A stretch of DNA of 64,000 nt from the NCBI RefSeq assembly GCF_040939455.1, contig NC_134110.1, forward strand, positions 101,151,001 to 101,215,000, read 5' to 3'. Origin of the DNA: Microcebus murinus. Its lineage: Eukaryota; Chordata; Mammalia; Primates; Cheirogaleidae. Each line of letters opens with the position of its first letter. Within the stretch, counting starts at the first letter, position 1. Shown here piece after piece: positions 1 to 12,545 of this stretch. The notes below the pieces were generated by a model. The model saw only the letters and a program-made list of their open reading frames with translations. It was not told where the DNA came from and ran no database searches. The position numbers and the translations under genes are program-made.

Positions 1-732
1 GTGTCCAGGCTGTGACGTTGCAAGGACGCGCTGTCTTTCAGTGTGCCTGGGCAAGATTCCCACAAAGATACGTGGCCACTGTTCAGGATATGCTAAGGGT
101 GGAACCAAGTGCCCCAAAGTAATTTTCCAGCATACATTTTGCAGATTCCTGTGTCTTCCTGGAAAATACTTGCTGTCAACACAAGAGAACAACAGGATCT
201 GCATGCTTTGCATTGGCACGTGAGAGGAGTGGGTCCAAGTGGCAGCTTTATCATTTTCTCCTGCTTTTGGGACTATAATACAGGAGACTCAAGGTGGAAT
301 GGAATGAGGCAGCCAGAGAGTTGTATTTTTCTACCTTGTCAACCCCTGAAAAGCCCTCGAAGTGGAAAAGAAAGTAAGCTGCTACGGATGGCGGAGAAAA
401 GCTGGACTTGGCAGCATTTCCAACATATGTTGGCAATGCCGGTGGAGATGTTATGTTAAAAGCCCTGGGTAAGAGGACAAAGCCCATCATGAACGCACAT
501 GGGCTCCTTGTAAACCAACAGGACCCTACTCTCCTCCTCCCCTCAAGCATAGGTCTGGACTACATTTTGGGAATTCTTATCTGCATCTTCTCCCTTTAGG
601 AATTTATTGGTCCTAAAGATCTGTAGCATTGCTTACAAGATCTCACATTCACACATTGCCAAACGATCCAAAATAACTGGAAGGCCCTTCTCAGGTTAAA
701 TCAAGCCAGTATTTTTGCAGAAAAGGCATATT
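1..732. other. No gene recognised; unique-looking sequence
   Basis: I see no splice-bounded coding segment, RNA gene or repeat that I can name here. The short open frames (for example on the minus strand at 251-550) lack any family motif and overlap frames on the other strand. Confidence 0.5.
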
Positions 733-1385
733 GTAAGCGTTAGGGTGGAAAGGCTAGTAGGTGCTCACAGTGTGGGTGGAGAAATTATTATAAAATATAT
801 AAAAGCAAAAAAGTTTATTTTATCCTTTAGAAGGGCAGCAAGAATGACAGAGAGAGAGAGAGAGAGAGATTGAGAGGGAGGTGGGGCAAGAAAGCAGGGA
901 GACTGCGTGGCATCCCAAAGAAAGAGAAGAGGATGCCAGCAGTGAGGCCAAGTGTCTTGCTGCTTTTAAGGGGGACAAAGAGAAGAAAAAACTATGATGG
1001 CTGTCAGTTGATAACAGAAGCAGCAGCAGGTAGCTAACAAAAACTGCAGGGATGTCAAAGTCCAGGAGCTGGCCTGCTGCCTTGCCTTGGAGAAAGGTTT
1101 ATCTCAGGAAATGTGTCTCTGTCCTCGAGACATGGTTGAGGCTGTAGCTCCTTCTTCTGCTGTCTACTCAGGAATCTGTAAAAACAGATTCTCAGAAAAC
1201 AGTTTTGAAAGAGAGAGCTTTAGATCTCTTTTCTGTCCCTTCAGTCCCTTTCAGAAGTTGTGCAAAACAGAACTCCTGCAGGGTGCCGGTCAGTGAGAGA
1301 ACTCATGGGATTGGTCTTTAACTGTTACTGGGAAATTGTAGGATTAGGTATTTTCCTGTTATTGTTGCAAGGCCGCCCCTTTCAA
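733..1385 (-). repeat. Solo LTR, antisense (ERV1-like)
   Basis: Read on the minus strand, this segment starts TGAAAGGGGCGGCC and ends near ACCCTAACG. It is clearly homologous, in opposite orientation, to 48311-48955. The AATAAA polyadenylation signal lies near its 3' end (plus-strand tttatttt around 820), followed by a GA-rich stretch at 845-872 on the plus strand. No internal retroviral sequence is attached that I can recognise, so I call it a solo LTR. Class I assignment is inference from general LTR architecture. Confidence 0.65.
845..872. repeat. (GA)n microsatellite
   Basis: A run of GA dinucleotides sits inside the antisense LTR. The homologous position in the 48-kb copy is not a pure GA run, so it arose or expanded after the two copies separated. 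Confidence 0.8.
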
Positions 1386-1885
1386 GTTAGAAGGTCATGA
1401 CCCCTGTGACTCCCAGAATATAGCCATGTCAAAACCTCAAGCACTCTTAAGGAAGACAGAGTCTGATGTTAACTGTCCCATTTTATATCTAGAGTCTTGG
1501 TGAGGTCTCTTCTGACTGCGGATGTGAACCTGATTCCCCAGAGCCCCTAATTCAAAATTGGGTCAGGCATATTTTATTGGCCAGTCTAGAACACTCTTTC
1601 TGCACTGAAGGTCCTGAATTGACCACTCCCTATTACCTAATATATATTTTATTCAACTACTTTGATGTAAATACTTCATCATTAAAACAAACTATCTTTA
1701 ATTCTTCCTTTTATTGGATATAGTATACTCAGAGGGGCTTAAATCTCTTTCTATGTGTTGTCACACTTTTGCCGTATGTGTTTATCCCCCAAAGCCCAAA
1801 GTGGGTGTTGCACTGCGTAGTGGGAAGCTGAGTGGCCAGCCTGCCCAGCCACTTAGAAGATTGTCTGGAGATGATACGGGAACTA
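1386..1885. other. No gene recognised
   Basis: Unassigned sequence between the antisense LTR and the first MIR. It may hold old ERV or unique DNA, but I see no motif that decides this. Confidence 0.4.
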
Positions 1886-2045
1886 CTGTGTGGTTATGGA
1901 CAAGCCACTGGTGTGCTTGTGCCTCTATTACCACATCTGTAAAAGGGGCAGTAATACTAGGATTTGCTTCACATCCTTGTCTTAATATGTGCAGAGTGCC
2001 TAGATCAGTGCCTGGCATACCGCTGGCACTCGGTGAATGCTAGTG
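1886..2045 (-). repeat. MIR SINE fragment
   Basis: The plus strand shows the reversed MIR signature: 'acatctgtaaaaggggcagtaat', then 'tagatcagtgcctggcata' and 'cggtgaatgctag'. These are the MIR core and 3' end read in antisense. Open frames across it are chance. Confidence 0.85.
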
Positions 2046-2159
2046 CTGATGCCGGGCATCTAATATTTATTTGTGTGAATCAGTGGATCATCCTTAATTT
2101 AGCTGGGGTTATCTTGTATTGTTCCCTATTGTTCCGGTTGGGTAGTCTCTGATACATTC

Positions 2160-2255
2160 TAAGTTCCTGGAATCCACAGAGACCACGGACCTCTTACCCT
2201 TCACAGTACCTAGAGGAGTGCTGCGCACACAGCGGCGTTCGGTAAATACTGATTG
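2160..2255 (-). repeat. MIR/L2-like fragment
   Basis: Shows 'cagtacctagaggagtgctg' followed by 'acacagcggcgttcggtaaatactg', the antisense pattern of MIR or L2 3' ends. It is short and diverged. Confidence 0.55.
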
Positions 2256-3187
2256 GTCGGATGTTCCGGAGAAGCCAGCATCCCCCCATAGCCGCCTGCT
2301 GTGTGCTGGGAGGCGGTCTCCGTGCATCTTTTATGCTTCGCACATCTTGCGAACAGAGGCTCTGACAGCTTTTGTCCTAGACTCCCTTTTCAAGGATGTT
2401 TGCATAGGGAACAACCATGGAAAATAGAAATAGCACCTTTCTCTGAAGCAGAGGGGAGGCTTGTTTGTGTCCAGGGTATTAAAGATTATGTCTTCCTCTG
2501 GGGCAAAGTTTGGGTAACCTTGCTTACAGCCTGTTATAAGAAAGTGGAGGATTTTGAAGCCCGAGGTTTCTCAGCTGTGATCAAGCCCACCGCACACTCA
2601 GCATCCATGTGTGCTGTTCCACCGCCCCCGAGGGATGTGGATCAAGTGGAAACAGCTGGAACATGAGGCTCAGGCTGCTTGCTGTGTCTTGGATGACACA
2701 CTCCTTTGTCTCTGACCCAGGAGTCTCGTGTCTTCAGCCAGCATCCACAGAACTGTGGCAGATACTCAGTCGTTGGCTTACAGTAGGTTAATATCTCAGA
2801 CCCTTCACAGTTTTTGACACATTGTTGGAAAGAAAAAAAAAACTCATTCATTTAACTGCTGGGTTCTATATTGTTCAATTCCATTTAGAGGTATGGAGAA
2901 CTAAGTGAACAAGACATCTAATTTTAAAGTCTCTAGGCACTGAGTCCTAAATTTCTAGTTTCTCTTGGTGCCTCTCCATATTGTTGTTATGTTATTCTAA
3001 CCTGCAGAACAGAATCCAGTGGAGTCATCAAATGATTTTGCTTTGAATTTTTCTCTAAGAACATATATAGAATACTTTTATCTAGCAGCACAGATGGGTA
3101 AATTCATGTAATCATTCGTTTTCCGGAGGGCAGAGTCTAGGGAAGGTATTTTGTGAAAAAGGGGTTGTGTTAAATAGTTAAAACTCA
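2256..3187. other. No gene recognised
   Basis: Mixed-composition sequence without a nameable repeat. The open frames at 2301-2666 (+) and 2642-2851 (-) have no family motif, no clear splice sites and overlap each other. Confidence 0.4.
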
Positions 3188-3230
3188 ATAGGATGTGTGG
3201 CCAAGAAGATAAAGTCCCCACACATCCTAT
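3188..3230. other. 13-bp perfect inverted repeat (hairpin)
   Basis: ATAGGATGTGTGG at 3188-3200 is exactly complementary to CCACACATCCTAT at 3218-3230, with a 17-nt loop. It could be a remnant of a small DNA transposon or chance. Confidence 0.6.
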
Positions 3231-3780
3231 AGTGTGATGAATAGTTGAAGAAACAGCAGAAGTTAACTCAGGAAAAGCACGAACACTATCAAATATTTAA
3301 AGGACTGTCAAAGGTGAGCAGTATGAGATTTGTTTCCAAAACATGTGACTTGGTCCAAAGGATATAAGCACTGGATAAACAATTTTCCACTCAGTCTAAG
3401 GAAAAGATCTCAAATTGAAATGGTTTTCTTCAAGGGACAATGTTTTCCTTACCGTGGGAAGAATTTAGTAAGGGCAGGATAACTTAATGAAACCAGTTAT
3501 CAAACTAGGTAAATTTTAAGATTTCCTTAGAGTTTGAGAGAGCTTAATGCAAAACAACTACTTTAATATTAATATGTATAATATTTCTGTCCACATAACT
3601 AATATATTTCACTCTATGACCTTACTAAATGGAAGAAGCTCTTTTTGTTTGAATTTGCTTAATCCACTAACAGATGGTTTATGTTTTATTGACAAGTGAC
3701 CACTATTTATCTCTGATATTGTTTTTATATTTGATAACCGTGCAGTTGTAAAATAGTGAGATTATAATAATCATTAATAT
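3231..3780. other. No gene recognised; AT-rich
   Basis: AT-rich sequence with no open frame of note and no repeat I can name. Confidence 0.4.
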
Positions 3781-4015
3781 TAGATAATATTATTGACCGT
3801 TTTCTATGTGCCAGGTGCTAGGCTAAGCACTTTCCATGACATGCCCCATTTAATTCTCATAATAACTCTCCAAAGTCAGTACTTTGTGACCCATTCTACA
3901 GAGGAGGAAACTGAGACCTGGAGCATCATGTATTTTATTCAAAGTCACACAGGTTAAGTGCCAGACGTGAATTTGGATCCTGGGCAGTCTAATTTCTAAG
4001 CCAGTGTTCTTATTG
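3781..4015 (+). repeat. MIR SINE
   Basis: Nearly complete MIR: 'tatgtgccaggtgctaggc', 'taattctcataataactct', 'cagaggaggaaactgag', 'aagtcacacaggttaagtg' and 'gaatttggatcctgg' occur in the expected order. Confidence 0.92.
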
Positions 4016-5249
4016 ACTATACATTTAAAACAGAATCAGGTATGGAGGGAAAAAATGTAGCTTTGTTAAGAATGCATGAAATGTAATTTTTCTAAGGTAT
4101 TAGAAAAAGAGATTCACATGTTTCTCTGAGGATAAAATAACCCAAAGTCAAAATAACCCAAGTGCTATTTGTTCATTTCTGTAAATTGTGGTGTTATAGC
4201 TGAGTTCCTACAGGTTATTTTAAAAGATGAAGTATTTCACAACACGGACAGTATGGGAATATTTTTCTTTAAAGAAAACGTTGTGATTTTTTTTTTTTTT
4301 TTTTTTTTTTTGCTGACACTCTTGAACTTGCTGCTCAAAGGGGAACAAAGGAGTTTAAAAAGCTAAAGATTTCTAAATACAGTTAAAAGCCTGTACACTT
4401 CATGCCTGGGGAAAATCTTTTTATGGGGAAAGTTTTCAGTCCCATAATATGACTGTGCTGCAGTTATGTAATATTTCAGCATGGTTCAAAGCTGACCATG
4501 TGGCAGTTCTTTTTCAGAACTGAAGACTCAGGGGTCAGCGCTGAGGTTTTTCAAGGCTAACACCATCATCCCTCAGGCTCAGCAGTAGAACTGTTAATCC
4601 TGGAGAGGACTGTTCTCGTAGCAAGTAGATGATGAAGGGTTGCTAGAAGTGGATTTAAAAAGAATGCTAATTTTCCAATTTTGAAAAGTCACTAAATAAA
4701 GATGTTTTTAAGAGAGGCACTGCCTTCCATAGACCTAATGACATTTTCAAAACTACTGGAAGGCTGTGAGGTCCAGGTTATTCCTGGGTGTGCAGACTGG
4801 AGGCAGGTAGTTAATGTTCTCGGTTTCGTAGGCCACACGTGGTCTCTGTTGTAACTGCTCAGCTCTGCCGGGTAGTGCGAAAGTAGCCGTAGATAACATG
4901 GAAACAAATGAATATGGTTGTGATCTGACAAAACCTTATTTATGGACAAGGAAATTTGCATTTCCTTTAATTTTTAGTGACACAAAATGTTATTCTTTCC
5001 TTTGAATTCCAAAAACTGTTTAAACATGTAAAACTCATCTTCAGCACACTTGCCATACCAAAACATGCAGAGGGCCGGATGTGCCCCTCAGGTGACCCTG
5101 GATTAACCGGGCTTCAGCTTCAGAGCCCTTGAGAGACAGCGGGCGAGGCTGGCAAAGCTGGCTTTGACACATTTCCTCCTCTTCTCTCTGTATCCATTCT
5201 TCATTCCTGACTTCCCAAAGATCAATGCTTCCAGTCAGGAGCATCTAAT
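4016..5249. other. No gene recognised; poly(T) at 4289-4311
   Basis: Unassigned sequence. A 23-nt T run sits at 4289-4311 without flanking Alu or L1 tail sequence. No coding signal. Confidence 0.4.
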
Positions 5250-5548
5250 ATACACAGTATGTGTCAACGGCCCACGGCTCTGACCAGCGAGTGCCAGGCC
5301 ACTGTCACGTGTGCTGCAAGAGAGCCCCGAGTAGCATGGCAGCACACTCCGCCTCCCCGTCCTGCGGAGCCCACGCCGCCTTGAGACTACTTAGAGAGTC
5401 CCCAGCGGCAAGAAGGCTCTCTGGAGATGTGGCCCCTCAAGCTGGAATCTCTCAGCCTCCATAACTTAAGAGATAAGTTTCTTTTCTTGATAAACTACCT
5501 GGTTTCAGGTATTCTGTTATCAGTTAACAGAAAATGGACTAATACACT
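5250..5548 (+). repeat. MaLR LTR 3' part (MST/MLT1-like)
   Basis: The end reads 'tctcagcctccataact', then 'gataaactacctggtttca', 'ggtattctgttatc' and 'aaaatggactaatacac'. This is the 3' end of an ERVL-MaLR LTR in sense orientation. The 5' half is poorly recognisable, so the left edge is uncertain. Confidence 0.7.
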
Positions 5549-5649
5549 ACCGAAAGATGTTTTTAATTCAACTCCCTCTCCTCTTTGATAAGATTTATTG
5601 GCACTCTCTGATATTGTCACAATTACAACCTTGTAACTCATAATTGCAA

Positions 5650-6340
5650 CAGCAAGGAGAAATAGTTTAAAAGTTCACAGAATCCAGCAATCACACTCCT
5701 GGGCATTTATCGCAAAGAAATTAAGATTTATATCCAGATAAAAAACCCTGTAAAGGAATGTTCATAAGTAATGTCATTTTTAATAGCCCCAAACAGAAAA
5801 CAACTAGCATGTCCTTCAATAAGTGAATTGCTAAACAAACTGTGATATATTTATACCGTGGAATGCTACCTAGGAATAAAATGAAACAAACTATTGATAC
5901 ATGTAACAACTTGGATCTCAAGGTCATTACGGTAAATGAAAATAAAAAGCCAATTTCAGAAGGTTGCACATGGTATTAATATTATTCCATTTATACAAAA
6001 TTTTCTTTTAGTGACAAAATATAGTAACACAAGATTCATCACTGTAGTGATTAGTGGTTGCTAGGGGTTAGAGATGGTGGGGATGTGGATGTGACTTCAT
6101 AAATAGCACAAGGAAGACCTTTGTAGTAATGGAGTCGTTCTTTATCGTGATTATAGTGGTGATTTTGTATAGAATCCACACGTGTGACAAAATGACATTA
6201 AACTATACATATACATTGATATTGTACTGTGACTGTGGAAGATGTAGCTAGCCAATGAGGGAAACCAGGTGAAAGGCATAGGGACCTCTCCCTAGTATTT
6301 TTGTAACTTCCTGTGAGTCCATAAGTATTACAAAAGAATA
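5650..6340 (+). repeat. Old L1 3' end
   Basis: Contains the decayed ORF2 C-terminal and 3' region: 'aatccagcaatcacactcct', 'aatagccccaaacag', 'gtggaatgctacctagg' and 'gattagtggttgctaggg'. The element is 5'-truncated and full of stops. Confidence 0.8.
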
Positions 6341-6430
6341 GCCCTTCTTCATTCATTAAGTCCTTACTCTAAGTTAGGCTCCAAGTTCCTTGCCTACATT
6401 ATCTCATTTAGTCCTCTGCAGATCAAGATT
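6341..6430 (+). repeat. MIR-like fragment
   Basis: 'taggctccaagttccttgcc' followed by 'attatctcatttagtcctc' resembles the MIR core. Confidence 0.55.
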
Positions 6431-7087
6431 CCACAATGAAAACAGAAGAACACATTTGCTCATCCAAATTTAAGAATATTTGTTAATTAATTATGGTCCA
6501 ACTTTCCTCATCTGATGTGCAAATTTTGAATTTCCTTTCCTAGTGCGGAAATTATTTTATTTTTTTTGCTTTACTTTTCTGGTTATATTTTCTATCCAGC
6601 AGAGCATATAAAGCATTTCTTCCCATAAATTTAAACAAAAAGATTATAGGAATTCAAAACACTTTCACTTTTACAAAAATTACTCAAAGAAATATATTTC
6701 AGAATACAAAACAGGCTCTGGGGATTGTGTGGTTGTGGACATCTGAGAAACGCTGCTCTCTGGCCCACCAGATCAGCTAGGCTGGAGTCGGGTTTTCTGT
6801 GATCGCATCCCATATGGAGGGGTCCATGCCGGCCTCCGCACTGCCATTTGGGGAAGCCAGTGGGGTTTGTAGAAAGCTAAACGGACTTATTTCCAAGAGC
6901 CCCACAGGGCCAGTGGTGCTGAGTCTGATCATTTGCATAGCGTAGCTATGCTGCAAGTGACAACCACAAGCAGTGACAAGGCTAACAGCAAAAATCTGCA
7001 ATAACCAAGAAATGGCGGCTTTTAATTTTAAGGGAGAGTGAAGGAGAACAATCTTCCTGGAATCCTTGTGTTCACTGTCTGAAAACC
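6431..7087. other. No gene recognised
   Basis: Unique-looking sequence. Minus-strand open frames at 6631-6813 and 6777-7001 overlap each other and show no motif. Confidence 0.4.
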
Positions 7088-7458
<371 letters not shown>

Positions 7459-7716
7459 GATTCTGTCCGTTCTCTTGCCCCTTACAACTAACTTGTTAGC
7501 AAATCTGTCAGTACTATCTCCATTTTTACACATGCTTTAAAAAATATTTATGTATTTCTATTTCTATAATTCTGGTCCATAATTTTCAGTCTGGACTATT
7601 AATTGTTCTCCCTGCTTTCATTCTTGCCTACTTCCGATTTGTGCTCAACATAAGCCAGAGCGGTTTTCTTAAGATGAAATGTAATCAAATAATTTTCCTA
7701 CTAAAAATCTTCCAAG
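7459..7716. other. Spacer between Alus, nothing recognised
   Basis: Short unique spacer; no coding or repeat signal I can name. Confidence 0.4.
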
Positions 7717-7999
7717 GGCCAGGTGTAGTGGCTCATGCCTGTAATAGCAGTATATTGGGAAGCTGAGGTGAGAGAATCACTTGAGTCCAGGAGTTTGAGA
7801 CCAGCCTGAGCAACATAGCAAGTCCCCATCTCTATAAAAACGAAAAAAATTAGCTGGGCATGGTGGTGCATGCCTGTAGTCCCAGCTAGTTAGGAAGCTG
7901 AGACAGGAGGATCACTTGAGCCCAGGAGTTCAAGGCTGCAGTGAGCTATGATCACACCAGTGCACTCTGGTTTGGGTGACAGAGATTGAACCCATCTCT
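7717..7999 (+). repeat. AluJ-like SINE, sense
   Basis: A dimeric Alu starts 'ggccaggtgtagtggctcat' and has the mid A-rich linker 'aaaacgaaaaaaattagct'. It is more diverged than the lemur-type copies. Its 3' end was interrupted by the Alu that follows. Confidence 0.92.
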
Positions 8000-8334
<335 letters not shown>

Positions 8335-8574
8335 GAACCCATCTCTCTTTTTTTTTTTTTTTAAAGTTCCAGTGATGTCTCATTTCAATTTAAATAAAAT
8401 TCCATTTTTTAACCAGGGCCTGGGAGGTTCTACAAAATCTTCCTGCCGCCTCTCTGCCCAAACTCACCATTTGCTAGTTTTCCTCTTGCTCAATCTGTTC
8501 TTGGCACACTGACCGTGCTATTTCTCAAGCATGCCAAACTCAGTTCCACCACAGGGCCGTTACACATTCTGTTC

Positions 8575-8935
8575 TCCCTGGAGCACTGTTCCATGGGATA
8601 TTCACATAGCAAGTTCCTCGGCATTAATCAGGCCCCTCTTCAAATTTCTTCTTCTCAGGGAAGTGTCCCTCAAATATAAACATATTTAAAGTGGCTAAGT
8701 GTCTTCCTTCCCATTATTGCCATCTTGTGATTCTTATTCTGTTTTCTTTTTAGCATTTACTACTATTTGAAGTTATGCTCTGCTTTCTTTGTTACTTTTT
8801 TCTTATTTGGCAAATTCTTAATGAACAGGGGCACTTGTCTCTTTTGTTCACTGCTGTATCCTCAGCACCTAGAATATTTTCTAGCACTGTTACGTGCTAG
8901 CTCTATGTTTCACTTGTTGAATGAAAAAAAAAAAT
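8575..8935 (+). repeat. L2-like fragment
   Basis: Shows 'cttcttctcagggaagtgtc', 'tctcttttgttcactgctgt' and 'atcctcagcacctagaat', the usual order at an L2 3' region. Orientation call is moderate. Confidence 0.55.
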
Positions 8936-10769
8936 AGTGAGTAAGGGCTGTGCCCACCAAAATGTGCCTTTTCATTCCATCCAGGTGTTTACATCTATCT
9001 CTACCTACCAGCCCCAGGCTCATTGCGTTTGCATTTTGGTTACTGTCTTTACAGGCAGCGTGTACAGACTTCTGAGCTGGAGATGGCTTGTTGTCAAGGT
9101 CTCCTTCCTGTGAGTGCTCTGTACAGGTGTCTGAATGGACTGCACGGGCTCGTGACCTTGGGCTCGTGACCTTGCTGCCTGTGCTGTTTCTCTGGGCGGG
9201 GCCCCTTGCTGCCCATGCTGATCCTTCCACCTGGCTAATGACTGGCCTCTGGCTGGCAGGGATGGCTCCTGACTACACACCTGGCTGAGCCCTTAGCTTT
9301 CATCTAAATGTTTGGTCCAGCCTTCCCCCCAGTCTAACCCCCCCACCCAGAGCTCTGTTCTCCCATTTTGACTCAAGTCCCTTCCCAAGGAAAGCTCTCA
9401 GTGAGTCTTTGTTGAAATTTACTTTGGGCTGTAAGCCAGAAAACCTAGTATCAGAGCAGAACAAATACTGCACATGAAAACATGGCTTTATTATCTATTG
9501 TCTCCCATTACATTTCCTTTTATTGTTTGAAAGTGAGCGTTGTGCTAGGCCTATAGCCTGTGGAGACTGTTACGTTTAATTGCTAACGCCACCTGAGGGG
9601 AATTCCAATGACAATATCCAGATCTGCACACAGCCGCATCCTTCACGCTCCCTCTGTGCGCTAGGCTTCTCAATTCATTGCTTGAAATCAAGAAACTTCA
9701 GCTTTCCAAGCCCAGGTTTCTGAAACTGGAATTTTCCATGGAAAGCTTCCAGTCGCCAGAGGCTTCCTTCTCAGGGTGCTCCTTGGAATATAAAGTGCTG
9801 TGATGGATTGGGTGGCTTGGCATTGTGCATACGCCTCAGACAGCCTTAGAGAATCCTAACGATGACAGATATTCAGGCAGCATGGACCACCTCTTCTCGC
9901 TGCACAAGAGAGTGTGGGAATGTGCCAGGGACATGTTTTGGTCCCTTTCCAGAGTGCCTTCCAGGGCTCACCAGGGCTCGCCAACAAATTTACATTTGAT
10001 AAAACATTTCAGATGTTGATAATGAAGCAAAACCACAAAGCAGTTATTTCTACTGTAGGGACACTCTGCCAGTGGACTGCTGTGAGAGGGTCACAGCTGA
10101 GGCTGCTGCAGTGAACAAGGCACACAGGGTGACGGCGCGGAATCGCCCTCAGAGGCGCCGGACCAGGTGCCTTTGATTTCAGCTTGTTTGACAGAGCTGG
10201 GCCTTAAACTTCAAAATGATAAAAGATTAACATGCCCAAGGCGACCGTTACACAATTAAAAGGTACACAATGTTGTCTGCTTATGAACTTTAAATCATAG
10301 AATTGCTGTGATCAGGGAAAATTTAGAAGTCATTGAGTGTAAGCTTTTATTTCTCAATTTAGACAGGGTTAGACATACAATGTCTTGGCAAACAAGTTTC
10401 TATCACAAGTGAGGAAAAGACCCCTGCCACTTTTGCCATTTTCTTTACAATTCTAAAGGATTCTATCTGACATTCTAGCTCTTTCTGATATCAATGGAAA
10501 ACCAGAGGAAAATGACCATTCACTTTTGTAATTTATATTTTTTAAGGCAATTTTCATCTCAGGATGCAATGCATTTTTTTTTTTTGAGAGAGAAAGAATG
10601 GGTTTAAATGGTTATCTTAAGGAGAAAAATGAGTAGGTGAAAACAACATGAAGTAAAAGTTTCTCGTCCTAAAGTATGTGTTTATTAAGCATAGCAGATA
10701 AAACCAAATACAAGTTTGTGTTAGGTGGTGTTGAATGGCTAAAGGAATAAGATGTGAAGAGTAAAAAAG
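8936..10769. other. No gene recognised
   Basis: Mixed sequence without a nameable repeat. Overlapping open frames on both strands at 8910-9288 and 9825-10114 have no motif and contain a local duplication of 'ggctcgtgacctt' (9148-9173). I do not call a gene. Confidence 0.4.
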
Positions 10770-12545
10770 AATTGCAACTTCACTTCTGGCAAAATGGAAT
10801 AGAAGTATTTTTGTCTATTCTTCCTTCTAAGGGAACGCAAAACCCTGACATTCTATATAAACACACATGAGATGGCTCTGGAAGGTGAACAGCGGGACAG
10901 ATCACCAGGGGCCCTGGACCTGCCATGGGGACCACACGGCGGTGAGCCCCTGTGTTTTCTTTTTGCTTGCCTATCCCTGACTGGTATTGGAAAAGATGGA
11001 ACCTGCGATGCCAACAGGCACACGTGAGCCCCAAGAAAAGCTGGCCCTCTCCAGCCAAAAGACCAGGAGAGGAGCAGATTAGCTAGAAAAAACACTTTTA
11101 GAACATAACAGCACTACAAAAAATCCCTATGGACTCCCCACAGCCCCTGCCAGCAAAGATTGAATGGGGAGCATGGACTCTGCCCTCACTGGGACAAGCC
11201 CCTTCTCCCTCAGTGTGATGTCAGAGCAGGAGCCACGAGATAAAGACACCCCCTCAAGCCCGCAGTCGGTGGGGAGCCTGGCCTTCCACGCCCCACCCAG
11301 CAGTAACAAGGCGGCGAGACCACCTCCACGCAGGGGTGAAGGGCGGGGTCGGGGGGCTGACATGCATTCCTCCAGCCGGGGTGCACTCAGAGGAGACCAA
11401 ATGGGGGCGAATTCCCTCTCAGCCCATCAGTGCTGGCAAGGATCCCCCCTCCCCCCTCTCCCCCCCACACGGGAGGCCGAGTAGACAACCTGGACTCCAG
11501 CTGCACCTGGTGATAATGACGTGAAGGGTTGTCAGAGTGGGCCTGCTCACACACAGTTTAAATAGGGTCCAGAGTCTTACAATACAGTATCCAAAATGGC
11601 CGTGTTTTAACCAAAAATCACTTGCTATATTAGGAACCAAGGTGATTTCAAACTGAGAAAAGATAATTGACAGGTTAATATATGTTAATGCTGCCATTAG
11701 CACTTGATGTTTTTCTTTAGCATTTTCCAACATCATAAAAGTCCTTTCAATGTACAAAAAAATGCAAACAAGAAAATCCCGCTGTATTTCAATATATTAG
11801 CAAAAAACACATAGACACGGAAATGAAAAATGTAATACCATTTATAATTCCTCAAAAACAATTAAAAACTTAGGCGTAAATCTAAAAATACATGTATAGG
11901 GCTTATGTGCTAGAAGCTATAAGACTCTGGTGAAAAATATTAACAAATATCCAAATAAATAAACAGATATTTTGTGTTCATAGATTGGAAGACTCAACAA
12001 GGTAAAACATGTCAATGCTTCTCAAAATGATATACAGGGTCGTTACAATTCCTACAAAAGAATCCCAACAAGGGGATTTTTTGGGGGGACTATAAATGCC
12101 TTTTATTTGTTGATATAGATAAGATTATTCTAAAATGTACATGGAAAGGTGAAAGAACTAGAATAGCTGAAAGACTTTGCAAAACAAGAAGTAAGAGGAA
12201 TCCTTCTATCTGATTTCAAGACTTAACAGCATTCAGAACCGTGTGGTTTTGGAGGAGGGATGTACATGCTGATCAGTAGAACAGAAGAGAGAACCCAGAA
12301 ATAGCCCCACACAGTGTGGCCAACTGATTTTCACAAAGGTGAAAAAGCAGTTCAGTGGAGGAAGAAAAGTCTTTTCAACAAATGGTGCTGGAAAAATTGT
12401 ACATCCATATGCCAAAAAACCCAAACCAAACCAACCAACTAACCAACCAACCAACCAAACAAAACAAAAACCAAACTCAGAACCTCCGACCTAAGCCTTG
12501 CACATGATACAGAAATTAACTCAAAATCGATCATTCCTGCGACAC
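10770..12545 (+). repeat. Old L1 (5' region and ORF2 C-terminal part)
   Basis: 10770-11520 is a GC-rich, L1 5'UTR-like segment. 11760-12545 is decayed ORF2: 'ttcatagattggaagactc', 'tcaaaatgatatacagggtc' and 'caacaaatggtgctggaaa' match the usual order. ORF1 and most of ORF2 are missing, so the element is internally deleted. The GC-rich open frames at 11127-11484 belong to this 5' region and I do not call them genes. A short (AACC)n run at 12421-12460 interrupts ORF2. Confidence 0.7.
12421..12470. repeat. (AACC)n simple repeat
   Basis: Imperfect tetranucleotide run of aacc/aaac units within the L1 remnant. Confidence 0.85.

Noticed and set aside
11127..11524. Overlapping GC-rich frames on both strands
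   Set aside because: Part of an old L1 5'UTR-like segment; no domain and mutually overlapping.
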